NCBI RefSeq assembly: GCF_016920785.2
Contig: NW_024609837.1
Location: forward strand, 20,343,207 to 20,407,206
DNA: 64,000 nucleotides
Source: Ixodes scapularis
Taxonomy: Eukaryota > Arthropoda > Arachnida > Ixodida > Ixodidae
Reading direction: 5' to 3'
A program made the position numbers and the translations under genes. Positions within the stretch are counted from its first letter, which is position 1. Each line of letters starts with the position of its first letter. The notes beneath the pieces were generated by a model. It had not been told where the DNA came from. It did no database searches and saw only the letters and a list, made by a program, of their open reading frames with translations. Of this stretch, positions 1 to 12,044 are shown piece by piece.

Positions 1-2874
1 TAACTTTCTTTATTTTCACATTCAACACGACGCTCCGGCTGAACTCGATTTCAAAGATAGAAAATTCTTATCATATTATATTCTGCAGGAAAACGGCTGA
101 GTCTTTGGAAAAGGAAGTTCAGAGCACTTCTTCCGCTCAACCTTTAAAGAACCGACTGAGTCTGTGCAATTGCCAGACCCCTAGAAAATTATATTTGTAA
201 AGACAAAAGGAAAGAGAACGGACACACTGAGCGAACTTTTTTCTAGAGATTCTCATTAAACGCATCTGTTGCCACACTTTTTAGTGTAGATTCGTTTTCT
301 TCTTTTGCTAAATAATACTTACTGTGCTAATGCAATCCTTCACGGCCGCCAAGGCTGGTAGTTTGTTCCAGAAGCGTTCATTTTATCTTGCAATGTATAT
401 TTTAGGATTTTTTTAAACATTCGCACAAGCACCTTGTGTAATAACAGCTGTAGCGGCTTCGTATTTTTATTGTAAACATTGTAAAAATATGCATCCATTT
501 CAAAGGTGTATGCCAGGAGTAAAACATCTGATGTTATCGATATTTGTGACTTGTGTGTTTATGATTCACGAAGGCTCCACTGTAGTCATGAGAGTATGAT
601 GCGCAGATTTTAAATAACAAACGATAGATCACCGATGAGCGTTTGTGGCGCTGCTTATTCACAATACAGGTGTTTAGTTATGCGACGATTCTCGCAATAT
701 CACAAAAACCAAAACATTAATTGAGTTCCTGAAATTGAATGTAGCATTATAGATGCAACACACATACTACTGAGTGTTAATTTTACTAATAGAACACAAG
801 GTCTTTGAAAAATAGGTACAATGACCGACGCTGTGAGTCAACTAATTCTCAAAAACGGTAAAGCGAACATCTCAATTACAACAAAATGACTTATTATCGT
901 AGAGAAATAGTAATCATATTTTGACAAAGTCCAATTCTGTTTTGGCTCATAAGGGACCAATGAAACTGCTTCAGTAATATTTCAAATACGAGGTAGGTTA
1001 AGGGAACCAAACTTGTAGCTTCACAGTTAGAAAGTGAACAAGTGTTGTCGGAGAAACGAGGAAACCGCAAAACTTTCATGATCAGAATCAAGATTTTTCT
1101 GTCCCCAAATTGATGGTCTTCCGCAAGTATTTTCTGTTCCTTTACAAAAATGGTAGTGGTGCTCCAGTAAGAGGTAAGGAAGGAAGGAGGCATCCTTACC
1201 TTTTTATTGCAGAAAAATAAAAAAGCGTGAAATCTTAGAATTTCGATCCTGCAACCTATATAAAATTCGTATTATGCTTCTATTTTTATTGTACCAGAGT
1301 TGGCTTGTTATCCGGTTATTTTATTCGATATACCCTTTATTGATTTATTTTTCCTACATCCGCAGGGAACACCGTCTTGTTCAAAGAGAAGCATGCCTGT
1401 CGGGCTAACTAGATAACTTTTCAGTTTCAGGTTGCAAGTATTAAAGAATAAAAAATTGATTGCGTAACTGAAGAAGTTAAATGTAACAAAAAAGTGTTGA
1501 CTTTCCAGAACACAAAAAGAGCCATTGAAGGTTGTAAAGGCTGAATCGAGGCCGAAGAGCTGGCAGCTAATTTGGACTTGGACCAAATCCAAGAATTCCA
1601 GCTTTGTATCGACGATCTCGCCGTCCCCATCGGAAATCTGACCTCCAAAAGAAATCTCTTCTGCACTTACTTTAAGTCCGCTTCCGTTCCCTTTTTCATT
1701 TTTTTTTGGGGGGAGGGGTATTTCAGCAATCGATAAAAATACGCAAATGAAAGGAAGGGGTACAGAAAGCTCTGTCTGGGGCGATCCTGCTGTACGGCGC
1801 AGCCAGTCTTGATTATTCTTGCACATAATGATGAACATGAAACTGAATCTTATAGGAGGATAGATCATCAGGGTAGAGAATAAATATCAAGGTCGCTTAA
1901 ATCATAATTTAACTTTTGATCTAAAGCCTGATTTAAAGCTGATTTTTTTTACTGTGATGATCTAAATCAAAACTTACCCGTAATAAATAATCCCCACAAA
2001 ATGAATATTTTACCACGTGTCTCACATTTGCTATGGTGTGTGTGCATTTGTTTTGTTCTGAAATAAATAAATGATTAACATAATGTTTACATCAGGCGGA
2101 ACGCAAGAAAAATGCAGTGCCTCGCAGAGCAAATCAGAGGGCTCAAACCTCCTCCTTGCTTTGACTTGGTCGTCGGTGACGTAACGGAGGTCAACGATAA
2201 CGCGCCAAAAACAAACGCCAGAAGCAAGAGGGGCCTGCACGAACGTCAACGGAATATTTTAAAATTACCATTTGTGACTCACGCAAACCGCGATAACACA
2301 ACCACGTCTCGATTTGAAAAAGTACCACGATACCCCGGTAAGGAGAACTCAACTGTAGCAGAAGAGGGGATGTTGATTTCTGTTAAGACGAATACATCTA
2401 CTGAAGAAGCAATAGCTCTTGAGGTAATTTCAAATTCTGCCTAATGTTTACGTGTACTCCGAATATTAACGAATACTACAAAAAAATTTTCTTCACAGTT
2501 TCCAAATAAATTTCGAAGAGATAAAATTTTGAAACCTGAGCAAAATCTGCTATACATATAAGGAATCTTTTCAAGGTCTAGCGATCATATAAATCGGAAT
2601 AATGTGATCTTAATAACTGAAGCTATAGAAAAAGTGTTTCTAAAATACAAATCCTAATCCCAAATAATTCTGACAAAAACGCAAATAAATTATGTTTATT
2701 TGATTAAGAAAAATTTTACTTTTTCTGCCTGCTCATCATGCTGCGCTCTTGCATAATTCAGGGATTCACTCAGCGACGTACTCACGCAATTGGACCTCAT
2801 AATACTATATTTATTGCAGCCTGATATTGTTAAATCTATTGTGCCTTTTTGAACGCTACCGGGCTAGACTTACG
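1..2874. other. AT-rich stretch without a recognisable gene
   Basis: No open reading frame here resembles a known family. Two slightly GC-richer islands stand out. One (1506-1676) reads like a short coding remnant and is listed separately. The other (about 2090-2440) holds a 110-codon plus-strand ORF starting at 2112, which has no motif, signal peptide or repeat that I recognise. The rest is low-complexity AT-rich sequence. Confidence 0.6.
1506..1676 (+). pseudogene. Possible coding remnant of unknown family
   Basis: On the plus strand this stretch uses GC-rich codons unlike its AT-rich surroundings. After one in-frame TGA at 1542-1544 it translates to an acidic, helix-like segment beginning IEAEELAANLDLDQIQEF and then CIDDLAVPIGNLTSKRN. 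A possible splice acceptor (TTTCCAG) lies just before it at 1502-1508. I see no convincing donor after it. The family is not recognised. It may be a decayed exon or a transposon coding scrap, and a chance ORF is also possible. Confidence 0.2.
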
Positions 2875-3510
2875 CAGGGTGTTTTAGTTTCCTATTTTAC
2901 TTGTCTTTTAAAAGAAAAAGCTGTAAAATCTACGCTTATGCGGTTTGCGCAGGTGAGTTATATGGCCAGCGGCACATGATATGGGGGGGTTGATCTTCAC
3001 GGAAAGTCAGCTAATTAACTAAAATATCTCAATTCAACTTTTAGTCAGTTAAAATGAACACACTGCTTCAATGAGAAACTTGCTGAGCGTCATTAATAAC
3101 TCCGAAATCAGTCAATAAAAAAAACATTTAGCATGTGGCAAACTTGGTGGAGAGCTAAATGCATCACTAGAGCCGCACGAGCAAGCTACGGGTGCCATAA
3201 TGATTAAGCGCCGTTTTTCCGCCTAATATCATTCACGTCTTCCCACCGGCAGCCTGTCAGTTGCACGGGTGGTATAACTTTAGTGCACTATGTCGCTTCC
3301 CGCAGCCTCAAATTGCTTCTAGAAAGTAGAAAGTTAGTGGTTTTTGAAGACACACAGGAGGTTTATACTTATAACCATATACTTATTTTCACTAAATAAA
3401 AAAGCTAATTAACAAATTTCAGTTCAACTTATCCGGGTGATTAGCACCATGTTCCGCTGGCCTTATAACTCGCATGCACTAACCGCAATAGTGTATCCTT
3501 TCACGGCTTT
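2875..3510. mobile_element. Non-autonomous DNA transposon (MITE-like) with long imperfect inverted ends
   Basis: The sequence at about 2916-2982 returns as its reverse complement at about 3443-3511. Both arms read AAAAGC(T/C)GT(A/G)AAA, then a TGCGGTT block, then G(T/C)GAGTTATA(T/A)GGCCAGCGG(C/A)ACATG. The left side extends to CAGGGTGTTTTAG at 2875. The right arm is cut by a (TA)11 tract. There is no coding capacity inside. The structure fits a non-autonomous cut-and-paste element about 0.6 kb long. The superfamily cannot be assigned without target-site duplications. Confidence 0.5.
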
Positions 3511-3532
3511 TATATATATATATATATATATA
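3511..3532. repeat. (TA)11 microsatellite
   Basis: Pure TA dinucleotide tract that abuts the right arm of the MITE-like element. Confidence 0.9.
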
Positions 3533-5789
3533 AAACTGTTAATACTAATAAGGCAAAAACATCTAAATTAACTCATTTATCCAAGTCGCCATGATCGCTG
3601 TTTACGCAGAGGATAGAAATAGGTTAACTAATGAGGGAAAAGTCTCCGTTTAGCAAACCTGGTTCTAAACTTGTAGGTACAAACACATGTATCCCCTTTT
3701 AGTAATAATCAGCCATAAAAGAAAAAAAAAACTGTGTTGCATTTCTAAAATTTCGGCTCCGAATTGGAAGTCGGTTATGACATGAATCTCATGCAGTAAA
3801 AGAGAACTTTGAGAGAAGCTGGAAGAGTTAGATATTTAAAAATTAAAGTTACTTTCCTGTGTCACCGAAATCGACCTCTTTTTATATGATATATCACTAA
3901 GGTCAAACAAAAAGTGGAGGCCGTGTGAGCTAGTATTTTCTCAATTATTAACAGTCGAGCACAAGCCATGTTATGACAGCGATTTATTAAGTTTTTTTAG
4001 TTTACAGATTTCAGTTATTACAATATTTAAACACGAGGTTCTAAGAAAAATTTACTTTAAAATGTATCTTTACCTGCCAAAGGTACGTCGGATGCAGCTA
4101 TTCGAAAAAGGTAAGAGGGATAATTTCTCTTCTTTTTACCTCTTACGATTTGTCTATTTTAATTATTATTTGAACGTTTTTTTCTTCTCCAACCTGACTC
4201 TCCTGCTGCTTTTAAGACATGCAGGTAATGCAAAGAAAGATAGAGATTAGGTCAAAGGGAGCAGCGCAAAGTAATGATTTTAAAAGCATAATCACCAAGA
4301 AACATATTCTTCTATGTTAAAATATTTTTTTCCTCACTTCTTAAAATTTTGTCTAAACGCCTTATACATTTCCCTCGCTCCTTTCTCGTTTTTCTGTCTC
4401 TTTTTGTACCTTTCTTAGCCTTGAGTTTTAAACTAATTCGGCGTAAGGCGAAAGATGCCTGAGGCCTCGCTCGGCCGTTTAAATTATTTGCATGCCTAAA
4501 CTACTAATACTTATATTCTGCTTTTCTAAAAACTAGCGTAGTCAGTAAAGCCATCATAATATTCACTCAAGGCAATCTGGACAATGTTTTTTTCTTGTTA
4601 AATACTTACGTAATATCCGCCTTCCTGCGTAGGAAGGTTTCGAATTTGAAAAATTGAAGCGACGAAATCAATGAAAGAATTATAACGACGCTGAGAAAGA
4701 TTTTAGGAGCACTTCCCGGCAAGGGTAATTCATCATTCGCGAAGGCTGATTTGTTATTGCTTGTTTCCGCGTTGCCTAAAAAACATTCACATAAACATTT
4801 GTGTGCATGTGTGTCGGGGAGGGAAGCTGTGTACTATTCGATGTACGGCCGTGCGCGTTGATATTAAAACCGATTCGTCAAAACTAAGAACTTATTTCGG
4901 AAATATTTCCCTATCTTGCGCATAACTATATATTTTGTTTTTCGCTGTATAGCGCATAACTCAATAGAATTTTTTGTTTGAGCTTATGTCGATAGTTCAA
5001 ACTGTTAGCGGGTGGTTAATATATGAACGTAAACTGTTCGCGCATACACAAAACGTACGATTTTCAATAATCTGTGTGATTATCTTCGGTCCAAGAGACA
5101 AGATATCTCTTGTTTGGTTTCCATTAAACGTCCCGCAACTCCAGATAAAAAGAAAAAAAAAAGTATATGACGATAACACTGTGGAAATGTTTAATTATTT
5201 ATATTTTTCGTGTTTCCCCATTTATAGTAATCCATCGATTCTACTACACATTGCCACGGTTTTCCTATCATCGCTGTAGTTAGGAACTCGTCGGGAGAAA
5301 AAGGGGAAATTAATACTTCTGATAAACAGGCATGGCCTATTTTATTTTTTATTTTTGTAATATATTATCGTAAGTAAGGCTACTCAGTATAACATTTTAA
5401 ACCTGAAAAAAAAAATGCAGGAAGAAAAACCCGCAAATCATAAGCATGCCAGGAACGTGAGTGTCTGTCTCTCTTTTGCGTGGACTTTCTAGCGTTTCAA
5501 ATATGATGACGTCGCAAGGCTACGTGAACACAGACCTCAACTACTGAGCATATAATAGAAGTTTTATGGTGCGGCGAATAGAGTTCGTCATCGTAAGATC
5601 CATATTGTTTTCTACTATTTTCTGTTTTTCAATGAGATAATACCGAAACGCACACGGATATGAGCGGAATGAATAATTGCAACGTAGGGGAACATTAGGC
5701 TTCAGTAGTTCTCTTTTGGTTGATCTGTCTAAATACAGCTACAAGTGAACATACTTCAGGGACTGTTTGTTAAGCTGGTTTGCTATGTT
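3533..5789. other. AT-rich stretch without a recognisable gene
   Basis: Only short ORFs (62-101 codons) occur here. They are AT-driven and show no family motif. No RNA gene or structured repeat was seen. Confidence 0.6.
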
Positions 5790-5817
5790 TTAAGTAAGTA
5801 AGTAAGTAAGTAAGTAA
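5790..5817 (-). repeat. 3' tandem-repeat tail (TTAC)n of the LINE
   Basis: Seven four-base units abut the 3' end of the element. They are probably added or templated during target-primed reverse transcription. Confidence 0.85.
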
Positions 5818-5858
5818 TATTTATTTTCAGCAATATTGTGCTGAGGGCACCAGACAAA

Positions 5859-5878
5859 AAGCTTCCATGAGGTAGCTT
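5859..5878 (-). promoter_or_regulatory. Conserved 3' UTR stem-loop of the LINE
   Basis: AAGCT and AGCTT arms enclose a CCATGAGG-type loop about 50 bp before the tail. The second LINE in the window has a perfect palindrome in the equivalent place (40149-40167), although the rest of the UTR has diverged. By analogy with other LINEs with structured 3' ends, this may be the site recognised by the reverse transcriptase. That role is inference. Confidence 0.45.
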
Positions 5879-5947
5879 GACTGGGCCTGGTGCCCCTGCA
5901 CTTACAGGGCATTATAAAAAAAACAAGTACTACAGAATACACTTTGA

Positions 5948-8839
5948 CTAAACAAAACAAACACGTACATCTTTTTTTGTTAAACAGTGAATATCATTGT
6001 GGTCTATAAGGAACTTGTTAAGTAATGAAGGCAGGTTATGCGCAATAGATTGGAGTGCATAATTTGTACGAAAATGAGGCACGTTCCAGAACTCTCTGCG
6101 TCTGACAAGGATGAAGGATTCACGTTTTGTCAGATGGGATACATTAGACAAAAAAGAAGCAAACTCAGCGGTCGAAAATAAATAAGAACATAGCAAACGG
6201 TACTCGTATACACTGGCAATCCTCATGATGTTGAATTTAAGAAATAATGGCTCAGTATGAGTGTCGTAAGGCACGTTTGCAATAAAACGCAGCATTTTCT
6301 TTTGTAGGATCGTGAGTTTGTTAATATTAGATTTGGTTGTTGTGCCCCAAACCAAATGACAATAGTTAATTTGTGAGCTAAACAGAGGATGATAAATTTG
6401 CATTTTAATATTTACAGGCAACAAGGAGCGACAGTGGCATATTATTCCAACAACTTTTGACAGTTTCGTAACTAAGTATTCGATGTGATTATCCCATTGC
6501 ATATGTTCTGAAAAAATTACACCTAGCGTTTTGTGCTGTTTAACTATTTCAATCTGGTCAGTTCCAATCTCTAGAGTATAATTACTAATAACGTGCTTAT
6601 TTACAGGTCTAAACAAAATTGCTTTGGACTTTACAGTGTTTATTTTAAGACCATTTATTTTTGACCACGAAAGAAACTTTTCCAAAACTAAGTTTCCCAT
6701 GGGTATAAGTTCGTCCATATTCGATGCAGACAGAAATATACTCGTGTCGTCTGCATACATTACAAAACGTGCTTGATGGCAAATATTGACTAGATCATTT
6801 ATATATACATTGAACAGCAGAGGGCCGAGTATGCTGCCTTGGGGCACACCAAACTTCAAGATTTGCAAAGAGGAAACATGATCACTCACGGAGACACATT
6901 GCTTACGGTGTTCTAAATATGAATGAATAAGTATCAAAGGCGTGCCACGTATGCCATAACATGAAAGTTTATCAAGGAGCGTCGAATGGTTAAGACAGTC
7001 AAACGCTTTGCTAAGGTCAATAAATATTCCCAGTGTCAGCAGTTTGCATTCTATATTGTGTAATATTATTTCTTTCTGTGATATCAGAGCGCTTTCCGTG
7101 GATTTTCCCTTGCGAAATCCGAACTGGGAGTCAGTTAGCACTGAGGTCTTCGTAAAAAAATTGTCTAAACGATATAATATAATTTTTTCCAGCCCTTTAG
7201 AAAATATTGGAAGAACAGAGATGGGTCTATAATTTGTAACTAAATTTTTGTCTCCACCTTTATGCAAAACTGAAACTTTTGCGAGTTTCATGTTATTCGG
7301 AAATTGACCACTCGACAATGCTAAGTTAAATATATATACCAAGAGTGGGGCCACCACATCGATTACGAATTTAACGGGCTTTATTTGTATATCGTCTATG
7401 TCATGGCTTTTACTGTTATTCAATCCCATAAATACACGGATCACTTCCAATTCGTCTGTAGGTTGTAGGAAAATTGTGTCTGTTACACGGTGCGAGATAA
7501 ACGAGGAAGCATGCTCATTGTGCGCGCTAGAAGGCAAGTTAGTAAAATGTCTGTTAAAGAGCTCAGATAGTTGTACTCCTGATACGCTCTCACCAGAAAG
7601 TGAAAGTTCATCTATTGAATTCTTCTGCTTGCTGCGTTTAAGCACTTCATTTATCGACTGCCAAACAATCGCAGGACGCTTCTTGTGGGCGTCATGAAAA
7701 AGACGTTTGTGATATTCTGTTTTTGATTTTTTAAGTGCAGATGTCAGTTGATTGCGATACCTCTTAAAAACTGCATGGTCACCGTCATCCTTTGAACAGA
7801 GGTACTCCTGATATAAGCGATTCTTTTTTCTTATCATTGTTAGAATAGGTGGCGTGACCCATGGTTTTCTTATTCGTTTTTTAGCAGTAACCGTCTTATA
7901 TGGAAACGATGCGATGTATAGCGTCTTAAAAATATTTATGAAATCATCATATGCTTCGTTCACGCATTGCTTTGAAAAGACAGAAGTCCAGTCTGTTTGC
8001 ATGACTGTGCTTCGAAAGGACCGCAGTTGGCAGTCGGTTATCGCTTGGAAAGTTACGAGTCTACCGACGCTCCGTGATAAATCACGGGTTTGAAAACAAA
8101 AAAATATTGGTAAATGATCGCTTATATCACTACTAATAGTACCTGCACTGCGAACTATAGTATTTATATTGGTAATAAAAACGTCGATACAACTTGCCGT
8201 AGAATGAGTAATTCTGGTGGGGGACACAATCACATTGCAAAAACCACTACTACTGAGTGTACTACTCAGTCGTGAAGAAAGAGAAGAGTTTTCCGAACTA
8301 TTTACATTTAAGTCACCGCCCAGAACAAGTGAGTAGTTATTCAAGGATATGAAATCAAGATACCTCTCAAGAAAAGACAAAAAGTTATTAAAGCTACCAG
8401 CTGGCGGTCGATACATAACAGAAAGCAGCTGACGTCCGTGCTTCACAGTTACGATTTCATAGTCGTCTGTAATTTCGGTAAAGGCATCGAGTATTTCGCA
8501 TCTAATATCCTGTCTAACATAGATACAAACACCTCCCCCTCGTTTTCCCCTTCGATTCAAAAAGAAGTGATTGTAACCCGGCACGATAAAAACATCGTCA
8601 TCTGTTGCGTACCATGTTTCGGAAAGCATCACCGCTTCAAACGAAACACAGAGTTGATCTAAAAGAGTAATAAAATTGTCACTTTTACATTTCAAGGAGC
8701 GTATATTTAAATGTAAGATCGTGGTCGAGTCTTTGGTTCCTGCATATCGCTTTAGTTTAACAGGCAATAGAAGTTCATGGTATTCGGCCATGAAGCTAGA
8801 GGTTAAAAGGAAAAAAAAAAAAGAAAAAACAACGGACAA
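5948..8839 (-). CDS. LINE ORF2: apurinic endonuclease plus reverse transcriptase
   Basis: An intact 963-codon ORF for the enzyme that nicks target DNA and copies the element RNA there. The APE endonuclease spans residues about 40-250, with all landmark residues visible: N45 in LNIRSL, E74 in SETW, YRPP at 143-146, GGDLNVN at 174-180 and the SDH triad at 240-242. The reverse transcriptase spans about 515-830, with NYRPISVLP (536-544), QFGFRKGKST (572-581), the catalytic D in IDLSKAFD (607-614), GVPQGSILGP (664-673) and the catalytic YADD at 695-698. The C-terminal thumb and tail reach the end. The first Met lies in a U-rich tract coding a Phe/Leu-rich stretch, so Met17 (8791), beginning MAEYHELLLP, is the more natural start. 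The clade (L2 or CR1 rather than Jockey) is inferred from the motif pattern and tail. Confidence 0.92.
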   Translation of the reverse strand: MSVVFSFFFFLLTSSFMAEYHELLLPVKLKRYAGTKDSTTILHLNIRSLKCKSDNFITLLDQLCVSFEAVMLSETWYATDDDVFIVPGYNHFFLNRRGKRGGGVCIYVRQDIRCEILDAFTEITDDYEIVTVKHGRQLLSVMYRPPAGSFNNFLSFLERYLDFISLNNYSLVLGGDLNVNSSENSSLSSRLSSTLSSSGFCNVIVSPTRITHSTASCIDVFITNINTIVRSAGTISSDISDHLPIFFCFQTRDLSRSVGRLVTFQAITDCQLRSFRSTVMQTDWTSVFSKQCVNEAYDDFINIFKTLYIASFPYKTVTAKKRIRKPWVTPPILTMIRKKNRLYQEYLCSKDDGDHAVFKRYRNQLTSALKKSKTEYHKRLFHDAHKKRPAIVWQSINEVLKRSKQKNSIDELSLSGESVSGVQLSELFNRHFTNLPSSAHNEHASSFISHRVTDTIFLQPTDELEVIRVFMGLNNSKSHDIDDIQIKPVKFVIDVVAPLLVYIFNLALSSGQFPNNMKLAKVSVLHKGGDKNLVTNYRPISVLPIFSKGLEKIILYRLDNFFTKTSVLTDSQFGFRKGKSTESALISQKEIILHNIECKLLTLGIFIDLSKAFDCLNHSTLLDKLSCYGIRGTPLILIHSYLEHRKQCVSVSDHVSSLQILKFGVPQGSILGPLLFNVYINDLVNICHQARFVMYADDTSIFLSASNMDELIPMGNLVLEKFLSWSKINGLKINTVKSKAILFRPVNKHVISNYTLEIGTDQIEIVKQHKTLGVIFSEHMQWDNHIEYLVTKLSKVVGIICHCRSLLPVNIKMQIYHPLFSSQINYCHLVWGTTTKSNINKLTILQKKMLRFIANVPYDTHTEPLFLKFNIMRIASVYEYRLLCSYLFSTAEFASFLSNVSHLTKRESFILVRRREFWNVPHFRTNYALQSIAHNLPSLLNKFLIDHNDIHCLTKKDVRVCFV

Positions 8840-8860
8840 ACAAGTACAAAGAAAACCGTG

Positions 8861-9999
8861 AAATTAAAATGAATGTTACACTTAAATCAATACAACACAT
8901 AACTATAAATTGAAACCTGTCTGTAGAAACCCTTGTATCGTGATCGATTTCTATAATGACTGTTTTTACAAAAAATAGGCTAAAACATTTTTGTGCGGTG
9001 GTTGAATTTATTTAAATAAATACGTGATTCGCAGGCAACATAAAAGAGAAAGTTCATATTCGTTCCCAGAGTTTTTGAGACGGCATTCCGTTTATCAGAA
9101 ATCGCCAGAGATTGAAAAATAATTTTAAGAAAGATAAACAGTCACCAAATTGTATACAGTAATAAAATTTTATATAGTGTTATGATCAGACCGTATAGGC
9201 GCCATAAATAATCCTCACCTGTGTTGATTTGCAAGTATTATCATAGTCATTATTAAGGCCAAAGCGCTCAAAGTTGGGACAAGTGGTTCCATTGCAGCCA
9301 AGAACCCCGAGCAAAAACAAGACTCTATTTATATGAACAAGATCGGTTTGGGTTATATAATCGAGCCTAAAATGGAATTTTTTTTTCTAGACTGCATTAA
9401 GTTTTTCTTTATAAAGTATATGATTAAACTTTGGCCATCTTTTCTCAGACTATATGCTGCGAATTCTCGTGTTTTTATATATATGTTGGTATTAATTTTT
9501 GGTTATGTTACACGTGCAAATAAGTTTAAAAATAGCTTATTCAATAATGCGTAGCATGATATTATAAATACAAAGTGATTTATAAAACTTGAACCCCAAC
9601 ACGATAGCATCCAGGGTGATTTCTTTTTAATCGTATGACATAAAAAGATGAGTGCCTGGCGCACCAACACCGTATTTTTGTTTCTTGTATATGAGGTTTG
9701 GCGGGCATTGTATCAAAGACATACGTCACCAACACAGGAATAATTAGTTACAATTTGTTAAGACCTTGATCTTATTATTTAATTGTTATCCGAGCGTCCT
9801 GGTAAGGTGAATGTTTTTTACACGTGAAAGAATAAACAAATAGGTCGGTTCTGTGCTTTATCCTTTTTGTTTCTTCGTTAGAGTCTATAAGAAAACGTAT
9901 TATTTACTTTGCAAGTTATGTTCACTTTTCAATGGTTAATACAGTCATTATTTGAGGTAATATTCAATTAAAAAGTCAGGAAGTGCAAAACCGGTTTTA
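8861..9999. other. AT-rich stretch without a recognisable gene
   Basis: Nothing supportable was seen. The longest ORF has 73 codons and is Phe/Ile/Lys-rich, as expected from base composition. Confidence 0.6.
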
Positions 10000-10560
10000 A
10001 AATATTCGTCGATGCGCTTTGCCAACGCAACCTAGACGGAAGGCCTCCGTATGCGTCATCACAGTCACATCGATCGAGGCCTGTGATTGGTCACGAATGC
10101 TGTGTCCGCGTTCGGCTGGGGCTGGTGTCCATTCAGAGCGTCAAAGGTCGGGATCGGGCCCAATAGCCGAGTTCGCGCGATCCGACACTGATGACGTTTC
10201 ATGGAGGGAGAGGAGACCATGCGGAGGCCTTCTGTCTTGGTGGTGTTGGCTTTGCGCGTGTTCATTTTGGACTCCGAAATGAACGAATGAAAAGCGCCCG
10301 AGACCCTTCCCACAACGACGTATAGACGAGTGACGTAGTCGTTTCGTGCACCTCGATTTTATCTCGGAAGCCTGTCATTGGTGCATTCGCCCGGCTCTCG
10401 TTGTCGACATGGTTGCTCGATGTTTAAAACAAGTACCTCCCATTTCTATAGTGCGTGGGTCTTAGGACACGTGGCGCTTGTTGGATATTTAGAATCCAGT
10501 GACAAAAACGCGAAAACTAATGTCGTGTTTCCCCAAGCCCGTTTCCCGTTATCCCATTAA
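10000..10560 (+). promoter_or_regulatory. CpG-richer island with inverted CCAAT boxes
   Basis: GC and CpG content rise sharply against the flanks. Inverted CCAAT motifs (ATTGG) occur near 10086 and 10376, with a CRE-like TGACGTTTC near 10190. A 23-codon ORF at 10219-10290 starts MRRPSVLVVLALRVF, which resembles a signal peptide, but it ends quickly and a downstream exon could not be identified. It may be a promoter with a first exon, or a decayed transposon end. Confidence 0.25.
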
Positions 10561-11857
10561 TCACGTGTTTTAGAGTTTCTAGAATATAAAGCTAGTGTAA
10601 TGTTTTTCCGCTTCTTCTACTGTCTTATTTTCAATATTCCCGTTAAATATGCGGTGGTTTATTTATAATTCACCCTGTATAGGAATGGCGTAATTTCGGT
10701 CAATGTGAAAAAGTACAATCGCAATAAAATATTTAGAGGGATTTAAAGTGAAATAGCATTTAAAACAATGCCAGCTGATATTTTGTCATAGATTCAAGAG
10801 TAGTACATTACTTCGTACTGGAGGTAGCCACAATACGAACAATTCATATACTCAGTAAAACAGTGCCTATGAAGTTCATATTTAGAATTTTATTTTTAAT
10901 GCAATCAGGACAAGATTAGGGCAATGCTTTTTTGTCTAGAAAAAAAGACTCAATGCATTTAGATTAGTCAAGGCAGATAAACACACTTTTTACAACGTTT
11001 CACTTGCTTATACAAAAAAAAAAGCTCTTGAGAAGTAATGGAACACTGCTGCGTACAATATATTACAAAGCTTCATTCAATATTCCAAAATTCCGTCCAA
11101 AAAAAGCTTTCCTTCGTTCCTTCAGGAATAAAACCATCTGGCATTCCTCGTTCAATACTACTTCAGTAATTGCATTCCTAACAGTGCCCGTACAACGCGT
11201 GCTTCCTTCGTCGTTTTAAGATGAAGTTCTTTTTAACAAAAAAAAAAAAAAAAACGCGCAGCTTTATTAAACTAAAATATAAACTTGATATTATTCAGAA
11301 GTAATCTCGTCCCTCTGAAATGTTCGCTTTCCTGCATCCAAATTTTTCGGTGAGAATGGATGACAAGCAGATGACTTGTGTTATACGAATCAATCTCTGA
11401 AGGCAGCAATTGAGAATTAATTCCGGACAAATCGTGATGCTATGCTTCCTCTCGTGTTAGCCATAAATTTAAGAGTAAGAGGTTGATAATGTTATATTTC
11501 ATGACTAATTAATTACTCCATTTTTCGGCCAGTATGGTAGCGCAGTTACTTACGTGGCATTTCTAAGTTCCTTCAAAAATATGTCTCCCATTTTTGCATT
11601 CAATGTAAGTGCAAGAGTGTTCCAGTGGCCGGGACTCATCGTGATGAAACAAACTGGACCGACTTTGCACGGAAGACGAAACGTCTGATTAAATTTTTAT
11701 ATTTGTTTTTGAAAGTCGACGTAGTTCTTTTTTTGTCCTTCAAGTTACTATCGTTTTCATTATTCTAGACACGGGTTTCACTAATCTCGATTATATTTAC
11801 TTAAATCTCAAAGATCCCTGCGCACGAGTGTTAAAAAAAATCTACGTATTTGTTGTT
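10561..11857. other. AT-rich stretch without a recognisable gene
   Basis: Only short ORFs, and an A-run near 11240. No family motif. Confidence 0.6.
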
Positions 11858-12024
11858 TTTTAGAGCGTAGTTTTTAGGGGCTTGTTTCTAGGCTGAGGGG
11901 CGTCGAAGTCGGCGACAACCTACCCGCGCGTTGCATTATGGGGGGTTTCCCATATTAACGTCACACGTGACATCACGTGTGACGTCACCAGGGATTAAGT
12001 TTCCCGTTAAATATGGCGGGAACA
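11858..12024 (-). mobile_element. Fragment of the TTTAGCGG palindrome-array family (right terminus)
   Basis: It begins with TTAGAGCGTAG, related to the TTAGAGCGCAGCTCT terminus of the copies at 42-49 kb. The GC-rich module (GGCGTCGAAGTCGGCGAC), CGCGCGTTGCATTATGG, CRE-like GTGACGTCAC repeats and a single CCCGTTAAATATGGCGGGAA unit follow in the same order as in those copies. It then stops where the gypsy remnant starts, so one element has interrupted the other. Confidence 0.5.
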
Positions 12025-12044
12025 TGTTTCGGCAACTTCTGCTG

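Larger units (their letters stand above)
5790..8860 (-). mobile_element. Non-LTR retrotransposon of the L2/CR1 group, ORF2-only copy
   Basis: The element reads on the minus strand. Its 5' side begins near 8860 just before the ORF. The single ORF runs to 5948, followed by a 3' untranslated region of about 130 bp and a 3' end made of seven TTAC units (plus-strand TAAG) at 5790-5817. A short tandem-repeat tail instead of poly(A) is typical of L2/CR1-type LINEs. No ORF1 precedes the endonuclease, so the copy is either 5'-truncated or belongs to a family without ORF1. The absence of stops over 963 codons points to a recent insertion. Confidence 0.85.

Noticed and set aside
7008..8861. Plus-strand ORFs across the LINE
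   Set aside because: They are antisense shadows of the intact LINE ORF.
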